Assembly (NCBI GenBank): GCA_013397435.1
Contig: VZRG01000006.1
Span: forward strand, 1,228,960 to 1,292,959
From: Erythrocercus mccallii
Taxonomy: Eukaryota > Chordata > Aves > Passeriformes > Dicruridae
Reading direction: 5' to 3'
DNA length: 64,000 bases
Numbering within the stretch: the stretch's first letter is position 1; every line of letters starts with the position of its first letter. Below, one piece after another: positions 15,029-25,755 of the stretch. The notes beneath the pieces are model-generated. The model was not told the DNA's origin and ran no database searches. It saw only the letters and a program-made list of their open reading frames with translations. The position numbers were made by a program, and so were the translations under genes.

Positions 15029-15130
15029 TGATGATGGAGATCCTGGGAAGCTGAAGTCAGTGTGTTCAAAAGGCTGTAACTCCTGTCTCACTTCAACAAA
15101 CCTTATAGAGAAATGCAGAAATGTTTGTTC
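15029..15130 (-). CDS. Candidate internal coding exon, 34 codons, unknown protein
   Basis: I do not recognise the product. On the minus strand, a good acceptor (TTTACTGTGAATATTTCAG) is followed by 102 bases without a stop in phase 0 and then the donor TCA|GTAAGG. The predicted residues include RFVEVRQELQPFEHTDFSFP. Entry and exit are both phase 0, so it could follow the phase-0 exon at 21849-21908 in frame. The segment sits in a pocket less AT-rich than its surroundings. Against it: the plus strand is also open across part of this pocket, and a 34-codon open segment between splice-like signals can arise by chance. Cross-species conservation or RNA support would decide. Confidence 0.3.
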
Positions 15131-17443
15131 CTGAAATATTCACAGTAAACTTCCATGACTCAAAAAGGTATAAGTGATTTGATAAACATCAAATAAACAT
15201 CAGAACAACCCTTACAACTATCCAATTTCAGTAAATATGATTTTTTTCTTTAGTTCTTCTTTACCTCACCTTCTTACTACTCCCAGTGCACACACACAAA
15301 ACTTCATCCCCTGGGTAGAAAGATGTCCAAGTGCAATCACTGGCAGAAAAATGGTATTGCATTCCTTTCAGTGAGATGGGGCACATTTAATGTAAATTAT
15401 ACACAAATGAAGGCTACAGGTCACAGAAGAGGTGGCACACAGCCCTTCAGAGAATAAAATATTGTCCTCTCTAGAAGCTTGACCATCTGTCAATTTAAAT
15501 CTGTCAATTTAAATTGATCATTTGGATTTTTTTTTTCAAGTCACAGGGGCTTTAGAAATGTGAGGCATTATCCAAAATGAATCAAAATTAAGGGAAATTT
15601 TATTTCACTGAGTTTTGGATCAAAGCACTATGTGAAGATACAGATAGCTTTGACACTTTGCCTGTGTTTAGTGTTATTATAACTTTCACAAAATTATAAC
15701 ATATATATGACTCACTAGGAAAGGATCCCACATCTACTTTGCACGTGTGAGGACCAGTTCCCTGTACTGCAGGTCTGGTGCCAAATCTCAGCTGTATCAT
15801 TTCTCACAGATGCTCTTTGCACAAAAGAGAATTATCAGAGGTACAAGCCATGAGAGAAGTGTATCATCTCTCTGACAAAATGAGAAGAAAAGGATTCTAG
15901 TTTGTTGTCTGCAAGAGTTTTCCTTAAGAGACAAAATATGTAAACTGCTTATTTATAATGAAACCATGCCAAAGCTGAAAGTTTCATGGTTGGTTTGTTT
16001 GTTTTCCAGCTGAGGCTTTTAAGATAAAGTGTTTCAGCATTGTTGTAACATCCACAATAAATTACAGACCATCCTGCAAATCTTCAAACTGCAGGCATAA
16101 ACAGAGATACCTACTACTGCTCTGCTCTTGCAGGTCACCTCTTGGATCAACTCTAATGAAAGCAAACCTGTTTTATCTTAGTTATCCTTTTCATCTTCTG
16201 TTTCTTTGCTGAGCAACTTTTCACTACAGCTTTATTCAGACAAAATTTATACTAGAAAAAGATAAACAAACAAACCATAATTCCAAAGTAACATTCCCAT
16301 GACCATTATTTTTAAGCCAATTGGTACATGAACACCAGCTTACATATTATCATAGGAGAAAATGCTGTCTCAAAATTACTAAGATGTAGAAAAGCATCAT
16401 TTACACAGAAGAATATAAAATAACACTATTGGTTAAAAGATGAAGAATACTGAAAGATTTTTTTCATGCAACATTTTAATATGATAATTAATTCTTAAAA
16501 GTCTGAGTTTTAGACTCCGTACAAATAAGTGGATGTTAATAGGCCATCCATACAGACTCCTCTTTTAAAATACCCATGAGATATCCCTTATGTTTATACA
16601 TGTGTAAGTACAATTAATACAGCAACCCAACTGGAAACAAAATTGCTTTAGTTAACCAACCATTGCAAGGCAATCAAGTGTAGTATCAAATGTAATTGTA
16701 GAAGATTCATTTGGGGAATAACAGCAATTACTTCATACAGAATCCTCCCTTCCGTTTTTCAGTTTGCATACATTTTTTTTCATATGTCTCTATGCCAGAA
16801 AAATAATTGGACAATCACAAATGTCAAAACCATCCCCCTTTCAATCTGTAGTGTACAAGAAATTTCAAACTGACAAGACTGTTTCATTTAGATATATTGG
16901 TTTGTACCTTTGAGTTGTAACTGCTTTAATCTAAAATATTCAGAGGCTTAACTCCTCCAGCTGTACAGGCAGCTGGGGAATTGGGCAGTACAAATGGAGT
17001 AGGAAACAGAGAATGGGATTTCTTTATTTGCCTGAAGCTCAGCACTTTTGATTTGCCTTCATAAACTTCACAAATATTCTCTTAGTACCTGATAGTTTTA
17101 TAACAGGTAAGTATTATATTCGGGTCATACAAGTAAACTGGAGTTCAACTATTTTAACCAACTTTGTGCTTCACCAGGAAATAACACATCACAATCCAAT
17201 ATTTTTTTTCCCTTTCTAACTTAAAAGATATTTAGTATTTTTAATTACTATTCTTAATTAATACTGCTTTGAATAACTTTGTACCTTTAGTAAATTAATT
17301 AGTTATTTCCAAAATATTTTGATATTTAATTATCAGTTAAAAATACCCATAAACATCATGCTATTTTTTCCAGTCACTTAGCTAAAATTAACAGTAAATA
17401 TGTAAGATGTGTGCTCTTAATTCACTTTAGGTTTTTAAAATGT
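15131..17443. other. Noncoding DNA, no supported gene
   Basis: AT-rich sequence without a supportable gene. A 14-bp duplication (CTGTCAATTTAAAT twice) lies at about 15487-15514, and a short CA run sits near 15291-15298. A splice-like segment overlapping that CA run was considered and dropped. No transposon is recognisable until the CR1 at 17444. Confidence 0.7.
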
Positions 17444-18434
17444 CCAGCTCACAGCTGGATAACCCAGTTACACAGTGGGTGAGCAATGGGCTCACTGGTC
17501 AGGCACAAAGGTTACCCTGAATGGAGGGACATCAGGCTGGGGACCTGTCACTGCTGGGGTTCCACTGGGCTCCATTGTCGGCCTGGTTCTCTTCAGCATC
17601 TTCATAACGGCTTGGACACAGGACTTGAAGGAATACTAAGCTACTTTGCTGATGACACTAAACTGGGAAGGAACTCTCTACTCCCTCAAAGGCAGAGACA
17701 CCTCGACATATTGGAGGGATGGGCAGTCACTAACCTGATCAGTTTTAACAAGGGCAAGTGCCAGATCCTGCATCTGGGATGGGGCAACCCTGGATGTGTG
17801 TATAGACTGGGGAACGAGAGGCTGGAGAGCAGAAAGGGACCTGAGATCCTGGTCCATGGCAAGTTGGACATGAGCCAGCAGTGCCCTGGCAGCTGGGAGG
17901 ACCAGCCCTGTCCTGGGGGCATCAGACACAGCAGTGCCTGGCTCTGGGGTGGCCTCACCTCGAGTGCTGGGGGCACTTTGGGTACCACAATTTAAAAAAG
18001 ACACTGAGATACTAGAGAATGTCCAAAGAAAGGCCGGGGCAATCCTTATGAGGAGTTCTGAGGCCACTTGGCTTGTTCAGCCTGGAGAAGAGGGGACACC
18101 TCCGTGTGGTCTTCAACAACCTTATGAGGGGCAGCAGAGGGGCAGACACTGATCCCTTCACTCTGGTGACCAGCAACAGGATGCAAGGAAACAGCCTGCA
18201 GCTGAGTTGGGGGAGGTTTAGGTTGGATATCAGGAACAGGTTTTTCCCCCAGAGAGAGGTTGGGCACAGGCTCCCCAGGGAAATGGTCACAGAACCAAGC
18301 CTGAAAGAGTTCAAGAAGTGTTTGGACAACACTCTCAGGCATAGGGTGTGATTCTTGGATCCTGTGCAGGGCCAGGAGTTGGACTTTATGATCCTAATGG
18401 GCCCCTTCAAACTCAGCACAGTCTGTGATTCTAT
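17444..18434 (+). mobile_element. CR1 LINE, 5'-truncated, plus strand
   Basis: Chicken repeat 1 (CR1) non-LTR retrotransposon fragment of about 990 bp. It starts inside the reverse-transcriptase ORF, as 5'-truncated CR1 copies usually do, and runs to the family's 3' tail, where GTGATTCTATGA is visible at 18424-18434. Translated blocks match what I know of the CR1 ORF2 C-terminal half (see the pseudogene entry). No target-site duplication is evident, which is normal for CR1. A second CR1 3' end follows directly. The exact 5' boundary is uncertain by some tens of bases. Confidence 0.92.
17556..18351 (+). pseudogene. Decayed CR1 ORF2 (reverse transcriptase, C-terminal part)
   Basis: This is the remnant of the reverse transcriptase that copies CR1 RNA into DNA at the target site. 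Conserved blocks sit in three reading frames. GVPLGSIVGLVLFSIF starts at 17556. The catalytic block YFADDTKLG starts at 17642 in another frame and continues into FNKGKCQILHLG. WVPQFKKDTEILENVQ lies near 17980 in the frame of the first block. GRFRLDIRNRFFPQ...RLPREMVTEPSLKEFKK, at about 18210-18325, is in the third frame. The frame changes mean at least three frame-disrupting indels, so no enzyme can be made. The FADD metal-binding motif itself is intact. The 170-codon frame from 17486 is only the best-preserved piece. Confidence 0.88.
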
Positions 18435-18672
18435 GAAGCTGAAAGAAGATAGGTTTAGATTAGGCATTAGGATGAAATTCTTTCCTGTGACGCTGCTGGG
18501 GCACTGCCACATGTTTCCCAGAGAAGTTCCCTGGAAGTGTTTAAGGCCAGGCTGGATAAGGCTCTGAGCAATCCAGTCTAGTGGAAGGTGTCCCTGACCA
18601 TGGCAGGGGGATCAGAACAAGATGAACTTTAAGGTCCCTTCTAATCCAAACCATGCTGTGATTCTGGGATTT
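18435..18672 (+). mobile_element. Second CR1 LINE 3' fragment, plus strand
   Basis: A second, separate CR1 3' end of about 238 bp abuts the first. It begins at AAGCTGAAAG and repeats the same functional end: GGTTTAGATTAGGCATTAGGA, a CCTGGAAGTGTTTAAGGCCA-like block, GGAAGGTGTCCCTGACCATG, and AAGGTCCCTTCTAATCCAAA followed by GTGATTCTGGGAT. It appears to belong to a different CR1 subfamily from its neighbour, more like the minus-strand copy at 43061-44066. It is noncoding. Confidence 0.88.
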
Positions 18673-20406
18673 ATAAAAGACTTAAAATTTAAGGGGTTTT
18701 TGTTTTGTTTTTCATTGTTTGGTCTGCTTCAAGTAGTTGGAATTTAATATACTATAGCATCTAAAATATTGGAAGAATTATACTCTCATTCAATTAGAAA
18801 TAGTACAGAAAAGAGATTTTAGTTGATGTCGATCTGTACGTCTATAAATAGTTTAATCTCCTAACTATTTTTCTAAAAGACAAACAATTTGTTTTCTTTA
18901 GACAATTTGGACAGTCTATACACTGGATCATTAAGTGAAATTTAAAAAAAAATTCTGTGGGGGTAAATCTTTTTTTTTTTTTTCCCTGTAGTAGCTTATT
19001 TCAAAAGACCATATCTAAAATGCTAAATTTTTATTATACTGTGACATTAACCTGAAAATAAAATCCTTTAACGCTTGCATATTTCTTTTGTTGTGAACTG
19101 TGCAAAACCCACTCATATTTAGAATAAGGTGTTAGAACAGGCACCCTGGTGGTCTTTTGACTGACACATCCCTTGTAGCTCTGTACAGACCTTGGTCTCA
19201 CAGCCAGCCTTCTTTGCCCTTTTTTTGTATATGTTCCTCTCAATTCAGCCCATACACACTTCCCCAGAGGGAATGCTTGTGATATTTTCTCTTTAAAACT
19301 CCATAGGCTATTATTTGGCTGCAATCTGACTGTCAAGGACATTGCTGATCACAAGCTCATTAGAAGTAGAAATAGATTGTCCCATGAGTTTCATTCTACA
19401 GTGACTCATGCGCAATGCTGCTGGAAGGGTTTTCATCACCCAAGACCAAATCCTGGATGAGAAATGAACCTCATGCAGCATGATATAGACGATTCATAAT
19501 GTTATCAGAAGTACTTTGAGAACCCTTAACCACAGAAAGTTTTACAGTCTATCTTCTATTTTCCATCACAGACATTAGGAGAATGAATCTTCCAGTGAAA
19601 ATTAAGTTTATCAGAAAGATTTGTGTGCAAACTAATTTGAGCAGGCATTTTCTAAAAAGTAGGCCAGAAGAGAAGAAAGATTACTTCTGGCAAAAATGGA
19701 ACAAATTAAATTATAAGAGGCTTAATACATTTATTTGAAATTTAATTGCATAAGTGAATGTCAAGGTTATTATATGGTGCACACTGTTCTGATCCAAATT
19801 CAAAACAGTAAAGTACAATCTCAGTTTGCAGTTACTTTATTATAAATCCAACTGCATTTTTTTTCAATACTGACCATAGTCTTTGCCTGAACCACAACCT
19901 TAATATAAAGTCACATTTCCAAATTATTTTGAGATATCTCCTTAACAATGAACTCAGATAAAACCTGAAGCCTCCTTAGTATGAGTGACTTCTACTGTGA
20001 AAAAAGGGCAAAAAGAAAACCAAAGCTGAAGCAGTGTTGACATGATGCCAGAATACAGCGCAGAAGCAAAATGATTAGAATGAGATTCTGACTGTATTCA
20101 CACAGTTCTGCACTGAGTCCATCAAGTCTGCAGGTTTTGTTTTCTAGTCACAAGAGAGACAGATTAGCAGAAAAGGTCGCTGCAGCACTCTTGTTATAGC
20201 ATCTCCATGGAATATGCATTCTTGTTTTATCGTGCATTGGAAGCTGTGCCTGTGCAGAGAGCACACTTAAAAGCATTCAGGCTGTGTCCAGACACTCTGT
20301 ACTCCTGCAATCAGTCACTCCTATCTGAATTACACGGCCTGACCTTAGGAGCTTCTTTGTCTCTTTTCAGATCTCCAAGTGCCTGAGTAACACTGGATAA
20401 GAATGA
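18673..20406. other. Noncoding DNA between CR1 and LTR, no supported gene
   Basis: AT-rich sequence with short poly-T runs (for example near 18970-18982). The minus-strand 102-codon frame at 19034-19342 has no recognisable domain or splice context and is not called. I see no repeat that I can name. Confidence 0.65.
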
Positions 20407-20411
20407 ACATT

Positions 20412-20963
20412 TCCGCTAGTTTTGACTGGGTTAGAACTAATTTTCTTTATTGTAGCTAGCACAATGAAGAATGGGCTATATTTTGAATTTGTGCTGGGAA
20501 CACTGGGTAATTCTGGTGGGATTTTTTACTGCTGAGGAGTGCTTTAGCACAGCTGAGGCCTTTTCTGCTTTTCACACTGCCTCACCAGTGAGGAGCTGGG
20601 GTGCACAGCTTGCCCCAGTTGACCTCAGGGGTATTCCACACCATGCAGCACCATGCTCAGTGTATAACACTGAAGGGTGGACTTTTGGAACAATGGTGTT
20701 TGTCTTCACAAGTCATCATTAAGCCAGAAGGAGCACTGCTTTCCTTTGGAGGGATGAACACCTGCCTGCCCATGGGAAGTAGTGAAAACTCCTTTTTTGC
20801 TTTGCTTCTGCATGCAACTTTTGCTTTACTTACCAAACTGTCTTTATATCAACCCACAAGTTTTCTCATTTTCACCCTTGCAATTGTCTCCCCATCCCAA
20901 TTTAGTGGGAGTGAGCAGGTGCCTGTGCAGTGCAGTTACTTGTAGCTGGGTTAAACTACAACA
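20412..20963 (+). mobile_element. Solo LTR of an avian endogenous retrovirus, plus strand
   Basis: A 552-bp segment that I recognise from memory as a widespread avian LTR type. It runs from TCCGCTAGTTTTGACTGG to GGTTAAACTACAACA and is flanked on both sides by ACATT (20407-20411 and 20964-20968), a 5-bp target-site duplication. The 3' terminal CA is intact; the expected 5' TG reads TC. A degraded TATA-like box, GTATAAC, lies near 20662-20668, and a probable polyadenylation region near 20835-20850 is also degraded. No retroviral gene or second LTR lies nearby, so this is a solo LTR left by LTR-LTR recombination. A 5-bp duplication suits ERVL-like elements. Open frames inside it are meaningless. 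Confidence 0.85.
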
Positions 20964-20968
20964 ACATT

Positions 20969-21848
20969 CTTAGAAAACCATTGTGCATTTAACTGTGTGC
21001 CACTGTGATTCTTGTGGATATGCAAACACATAGGTTTGTAGCAGCACCACGTAAAAGTATTCCATCTGCTTTTATTTCTGAAGGAACATGGAATAAAAGC
21101 ATAATAAATAACTTTGACTCTCAGCCTGGAACTATAACCTAAAATTAAGAGGTTTATAATCATGCAGCACAATATTAATTTGGTCAGATTGGTAATAAAA
21201 AAATCAATATTGTACATTTTAAAACCATGCCACTTGTTTTTCAGTGAAGCTTTAAATTACTAAAGAAGATAATTTAATGTTTGACCAGGTTGGGGCCTCT
21301 TTCAGCAGTACTAGAATATTGAAAGAAGAGATGAAGTTATTAAAATATGGAGAGGTATTCTAAGAAAAGTCTATGACTCCAAGTCATGCAGATAACCAAG
21401 TCCTTCTGTATTAAGTTTTTTCTCTATTTTTATTAGGTTTTTTTTTGGGGGGGGTTCCATTTTCATAAGAAAAAGACAATTTGTAAAAATCCTTTCTATG
21501 ATTCTGTTTCAGTGTTTGGAGTAAGTACACTTTTAACTGATAGAAACTAACACTCAGATGTCTTCTCTGTAATCATTCCTTGTCTGTCAAAACAAACAGA
21601 TGTCTTGTGTACAACTGAGAGCTACATCCCTGGGTCTGTGAAGTACCCTATGAGCTTCTGAAGGGAAAAGTTCACTTTATTCTCTAACATCCTGACTGAG
21701 ACTCTGTTTACTGAATTAAATAGCATGTCTATTCATAGCCAGTAACCCCTTCTGTAGTAGGTACATAAACAACATATGGTAAGACTACAGTCAACATTTC
21801 AAAGAGGAAAAATCCAAGGAGGTTAAAAGGAGAAAAACTGAAGCTTAC
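20969..21848. other. Noncoding DNA; presumed intron
   Basis: No gene or named repeat was found. The stretch contains a T8/G8 run near 21438-21456. Under the minus-strand gene hypothesis it is the intron immediately downstream of the 21849-21908 exon, whose donor GTAAGC lies at 21843-21848. Confidence 0.55.
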
Positions 21849-21908
21849 CCCAAACTCATCCCTCCACTGATGCGATGCTTGGTACTTCTCCGCTTCTTTA
21901 GCAAGGCG
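21849..21908 (-). CDS. Candidate 60-bp internal coding exon, unknown protein
   Basis: I do not recognise the protein. On the minus strand, a strong acceptor (CTCTCTCTTTGTTCTTCAG, with a branch-point-like ACTAAAA upstream) precedes a 60-bp segment ending GGG|GTAAGC. The phase-0 reading is 20 codons, RLAKEAEKYQASHQWRDEFG: charged, probably helical, and unlike translated AT-rich intron. A second frame is also open, so the phase is not fully fixed. The segment keeps three CpGs in 60 bases, against a CpG-poor background. Upstream on the same strand, the candidate exon at 24467-24576 exits in phase 0 and would join it in frame. The length and phases suit a small cassette or constitutive exon between long introns. 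Confidence 0.5.
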
Positions 21909-24466
21909 CTGAAGAACAAAGAGAGAGAGGACATAAATTTTAGTCTTTACTGATTCTTCACGCAGAAAAGACTTTCTCTTTTACTTTTTCCTATGCATGT
22001 TTTCTCTCTATAAATTTTATATTTATGTTTTTTGCATTTACTTGAAAATTATATATATTTGAGTCAAGGTGATCCATCTAATCTAAAAAAAATTATTTTC
22101 TGTATTATTTGATATTTAAGTACTGTAATGCACTAGAAAATTTAAGCCTCACTTAAATATAATTTAAGAAGTTCTAGTTAAGCTGAAAATCCATCAACAC
22201 CCTGCTGAAAGTATTCTCTTTTTATGTACACTACTTTGTCTTATGTGTATTAATTTAATCTACTATTTAAAGACAAGTACATATTAAAATGTACTAAAAC
22301 ACCATATTATAGACATTTATTTCTCTATCATTTAGCTTCAATTATAGAAACTACTGACAGCCCTGTGATTATTAGGGATGCTAAAATTCCCCAAAATTTG
22401 GAACTAGCTGGAGTCTGATTTCATGGATTAAATTAGTAGCTGGAGAGTAACAGGCATGTTCCTAGAGGGCATTTTTCTCATATTTAATACTTTGAATAAA
22501 ATCCAGTCTTTTCACTTAGCCCCACAGGAAGCAAAGCACAGTGTATGGGAATTTGCTCTTTCAAATAAATCTCTTGTACTGATACATCCATTAGATTGGA
22601 TGATGCATTCCTCCTCATACAAAAACTGAAATCTTTGAAAAAAAGCTGTTTGGGTACAATTCTTAGGACTTTACTACAATTTTGCGTATAGACATTGCCA
22701 AGGTAATGCACATTCTCCAGCTAAGCTGCACACTGATCCTCCATCCCACTGATCCACCCATCTCTATAGCAAGCCAGCTCACTCCGAAGGAGCGGCTACC
22801 TGATGTGAATGTAGTTCATGTGGACTCAGCCATGCCCTAATTGCTGAGTAACTTACTTTTAGAACTCAATTATTTTACAGCCCAATAAAAAATTAGCAAC
22901 CATTTTTAGGGATTCATAGTCCCCTTCTAGCAGACACAGCTTGACTATGTCCACCAGGTAAGAAGAGATGAAAATGCTTACTGCATAACAATAAGTCTGA
23001 TGACCCTTTTAATATTCAGACCAATCTCTACACAAAATGACCTGGTGTCTAAGTCCCACTTCCAGTTGAGTCACCTTGTCAGTTCTTGCTGACACCAAAA
23101 GGAATATGACCACCAAGTCCATGAAAGCTGGAGTTCCAGGCATGGTGCTGTCAGAACCTCACCTCAGACCTGTCCCAGATTGCAACTGCCTGGGCTACCT
23201 CATCCTCTGAGGGCAACCCCTCTCCCTGCTCTAACAGCTACCACAATGATTGATACACAATTCAGAACTTAGGATTGTCTCCCTATTTTTAGGTTTGAAA
23301 TCATTCTTTAAAACCAGAGAAACCTCAACAAACGTGTGCTCTACTGCCACAAAACGTGTCACCACTCAATTTTTTTATTGTCAATTCAAATGATTCTTAG
23401 CTAACAGAAAGCTACCAGCACCTTACAGGCACTGCTTACTGGAGTGTTACTGTGTTACATCCACAGTAACCAGGCACCACCTTAACCAAAGAAAAACTAT
23501 GACATGATTTCATATGTTAGATTGGAAAAAAGCACAGTCCAACTCTCTCCTGACTGCACTGGGCAAACATCTATAGCATTTTCATTTTTTGGTAACATGC
23601 TAGAACAACTTTGTCCATCTAATTTATTCACTCCATCTAGGCCGTTCTGCATCTAAATTTGTATCTCCTCTGATAAATTCAAGATTATTAAGTCATATTT
23701 CAGGAGATTGTAGCAAAGCAAGATACAACACTTACTACATGTGTAAATAGCTTCAGTTAACACTGCCCTCAGATTTCCTTCCCACTCTGCTACATTGCCT
23801 TAAGGTACTCTGAGAACAACAAAAGACAGCAAATCCCAAATGTACTAAATGATAGATGGATTATGGAGAGAAATATATACTCATCATTAACACTACTAAT
23901 AATTTTCCATTGAAAGAACTGCAGCCATGCTTGAAGTTCCTCACCTCTACTTAGAGATTTCTTTGCTAATCATCACAATAAAGTAAAAATGCTTAAAGCA
24001 AATTAAAAAGAAAAAAAAAAACCAGCTGTTTTCTGTTGCTTACTCATCTCAAATTAAGGGAAAAAATCATATCCCTCACAAAATAGATATTGTATCCTTA
24101 TTCTCCTTTAGAATTTTTCAGTCAGGTTTCAGTTAGAACACATCCTAACTGCCCAAGCAACCTTCTAAAATAACCACAAAGTAACTACATGCAATATCTG
24201 CAACACTTTATACCTTAAAATAGCCTCCAAAATGAGAGGCTGGCATTCAGGGCATGTGTACACAGCTCTGTTAGAAGTAATCAAGCTCATATGAAAGTCC
24301 AAGCAAAGTGTTTAAGAAACAATAATAACCAAAGAGAAAACAGTTGTTCTTTGACTCCTAGAACCCCAAACCTAACACCATAATGGAAGTACACATGACA
24401 GCAAGACAGAATCATGCATACAGGTCCCAGAAACTGGTTGAGATACCTTTTTATTTCACTGCTTAC
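21909..24466. other. Presumed intron between two candidate minus-strand exons
   Basis: Noncoding sequence of about 2.56 kb, with no named repeat recognised. A plus-strand microexon-like segment at 22931-22957 (CAG...CAG followed by GTAAGA) is noted in the findings. A segment near 23510-23560 loosely resembles an old minus-strand CR1 tail but is too diverged to call. Confidence 0.5.
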
Positions 24467-24576
24467 CTGAAGAATGTGTACACTTTGCTCTACTGTCCAA
24501 AAGTCAGTATTTTTTGTTGTTCCAGATATTTGATCAATTTTTAAAAATTTTATCTGCAATGCATCCAATACTTTAG
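24467..24576 (-). CDS. Candidate 110-bp internal coding exon, unknown protein
   Basis: I do not recognise the protein. On the minus strand, the acceptor ACATTCTAAATATACATTCCAG (branch-point-like TCTAAAT) opens a 110-bp segment ending CTTCAG|GTAAGC, a consensus donor. The open frame enters in phase 1 and gives KVLDALQIKFLKIDQ, then ISGTTKNTDFWTVEQSVHIL and Q, exiting in phase 0. The residue mix looks like a soluble helical protein. An alternative acceptor inside it (GCATTGCAG, exon 24467-24553, 87 bp) would make entry phase 0. The phase-0 exit matches the candidate exon at 21849-21908. No stop occurs in the frame although the stretch is very AT-rich; the flanking intron has an in-frame TAA just before the acceptor. 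Confidence 0.45.
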
Positions 24577-25473
24577 CTGGAATGTATATTTAGAATGTAC
24601 TTCATATTACCCTGTGTCAACACTCTTCGGCCAAAAATAGCCAGGCAGTTAAGCAAGCTTAAGTTACTTGTGCCTTTTATTGTGACACAAGGAGAGACTA
24701 ATTTTTCATCTCTCAGACAAATCATGCCTGCTTCCTTTTGAGGTATGTAAATGCCAGGTCTGGCCTCCCCTGTTTTGATGGAAGAGTCTCTGGAGAATGC
24801 TGACAGAGAAGCTGCACAGCAGCCGGCTGACACCTGGTGTTTCCCAATTTCCCTCTCATTACTATGAGGGTTTAATAAGGCAACAGCTTCTTTAACACCA
24901 TGACCCACTGCAGCTCCCTACAGGTTTCTCCAGCAAGTACTAAAATCCTGAGATATAAATTTTCATGTGTAAGAAAATAAGAAGGAATGGTTTAAATGAT
25001 TTAATAATTTCTTTTAATTTCTTCCTCCATGTCCTCTGTATTGTTTGCTGTGCAGATGAAAGCTGTGAGATGTTTTCATGCCCTGAACGAAGCTCTATTT
25101 AACAGCACCTTATTGGATACAGAGTAGGAAAAGCAGAACAACACTAAAAATGGAAAAAGAAACCAAACTAATGTAACAGAAGTGTTCTGGCTTACTTCAG
25201 TGTATTTAAAGAACCCTACTTGGTGCAGTCTGCTAGAGAACATAGATTTACTCTAAAGTAGTAAATAAATTGAGAAACCACGACCAGGGAGAGGGGGCTG
25301 CAAAGGCTAACAGAATGATGTAGCATCTATTCATGCCCTTTGGAGAATGCCTGACAGCTGTGTGATGGTGCTTTTTAAGTAAGGGATCAGAGGAGCTGAT
25401 GCCAGATTTAGCCAGTGTGATTGATACAGTAGCTGATGTCAAATTTAAGGTGCTTGGAAACACTTTGATTAAA

Positions 25474-25522
25474 TGTGCAATTTGTTTAATAAATGTTATA
25501 TGCAAATTGTTTAATAAATGTT
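25474..25522. repeat. Imperfect tandem duplication, about 24 bp unit
   Basis: TGCAATTTGTTTAATAAATG and its near copy TGCAAATTGTTTAATAAATG occur back to back, separated by a few bases. Each carries a plus-strand AATAAA hexamer, but there is no transcript evidence, so these are not called polyadenylation sites. Confidence 0.8.
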
Positions 25523-25579
25523 CCTACTTCCTACTTCTATCACTTTATTTTAAACATTATTATTATTATTGAGAACTGC

Positions 25580-25600
25580 TTTTTTTTTTTTTTTTTTTTT
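25580..25600. repeat. Poly-T run (T21)
   Basis: Twenty-one consecutive T residues follow a short TATTATTATT tract. No retroposon body was recognised on either strand. Confidence 0.9.
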
Positions 25601-25711
25601 AGTACGGTGCAGTATGCATTATTTTCAGAAATTTCCAGAATTAACTCATCAATAAAAAAAAAAATTATCCCTTGAAAATCAGTCACTACTCACTGTATTT
25701 TTAATCAAACT

Positions 25712-25755
25712 TTGAAATGAGTCAAGGGGTACCTTGAAATGAGTCAAGGGGTACC
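25712..25755. repeat. Perfect tandem duplication, 22 bp unit
   Basis: Two identical 22-bp units beginning TTGAAATGAG and ending GGGGTACC lie directly adjacent (25712-25733 and 25734-25755). Perfect identity suggests a recent duplication or a local assembly artefact. Confidence 0.9.

Noticed and set aside
15240..15320. Minus-strand splice-like segment after TTTCTACCCAG
   Set aside because: Its body overlaps a CA microsatellite, and the phases do not fit the neighbours.
17486..18567. Overlapping open frames on both strands
   Set aside because: All lie within the two CR1 fragments; they are reverse-transcriptase remnants or antisense shadows and not host genes.
20471..20973. Open frames of 63-114 codons
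   Set aside because: They fall inside the solo LTR and do not match a retroviral or host protein.
23505..23660. Possible ancient minus-strand CR1 tail (GATTGGAAAA...GTCCAAC)
   Set aside because: Only a loose resemblance over about 50 bases; too diverged to support without an alignment.
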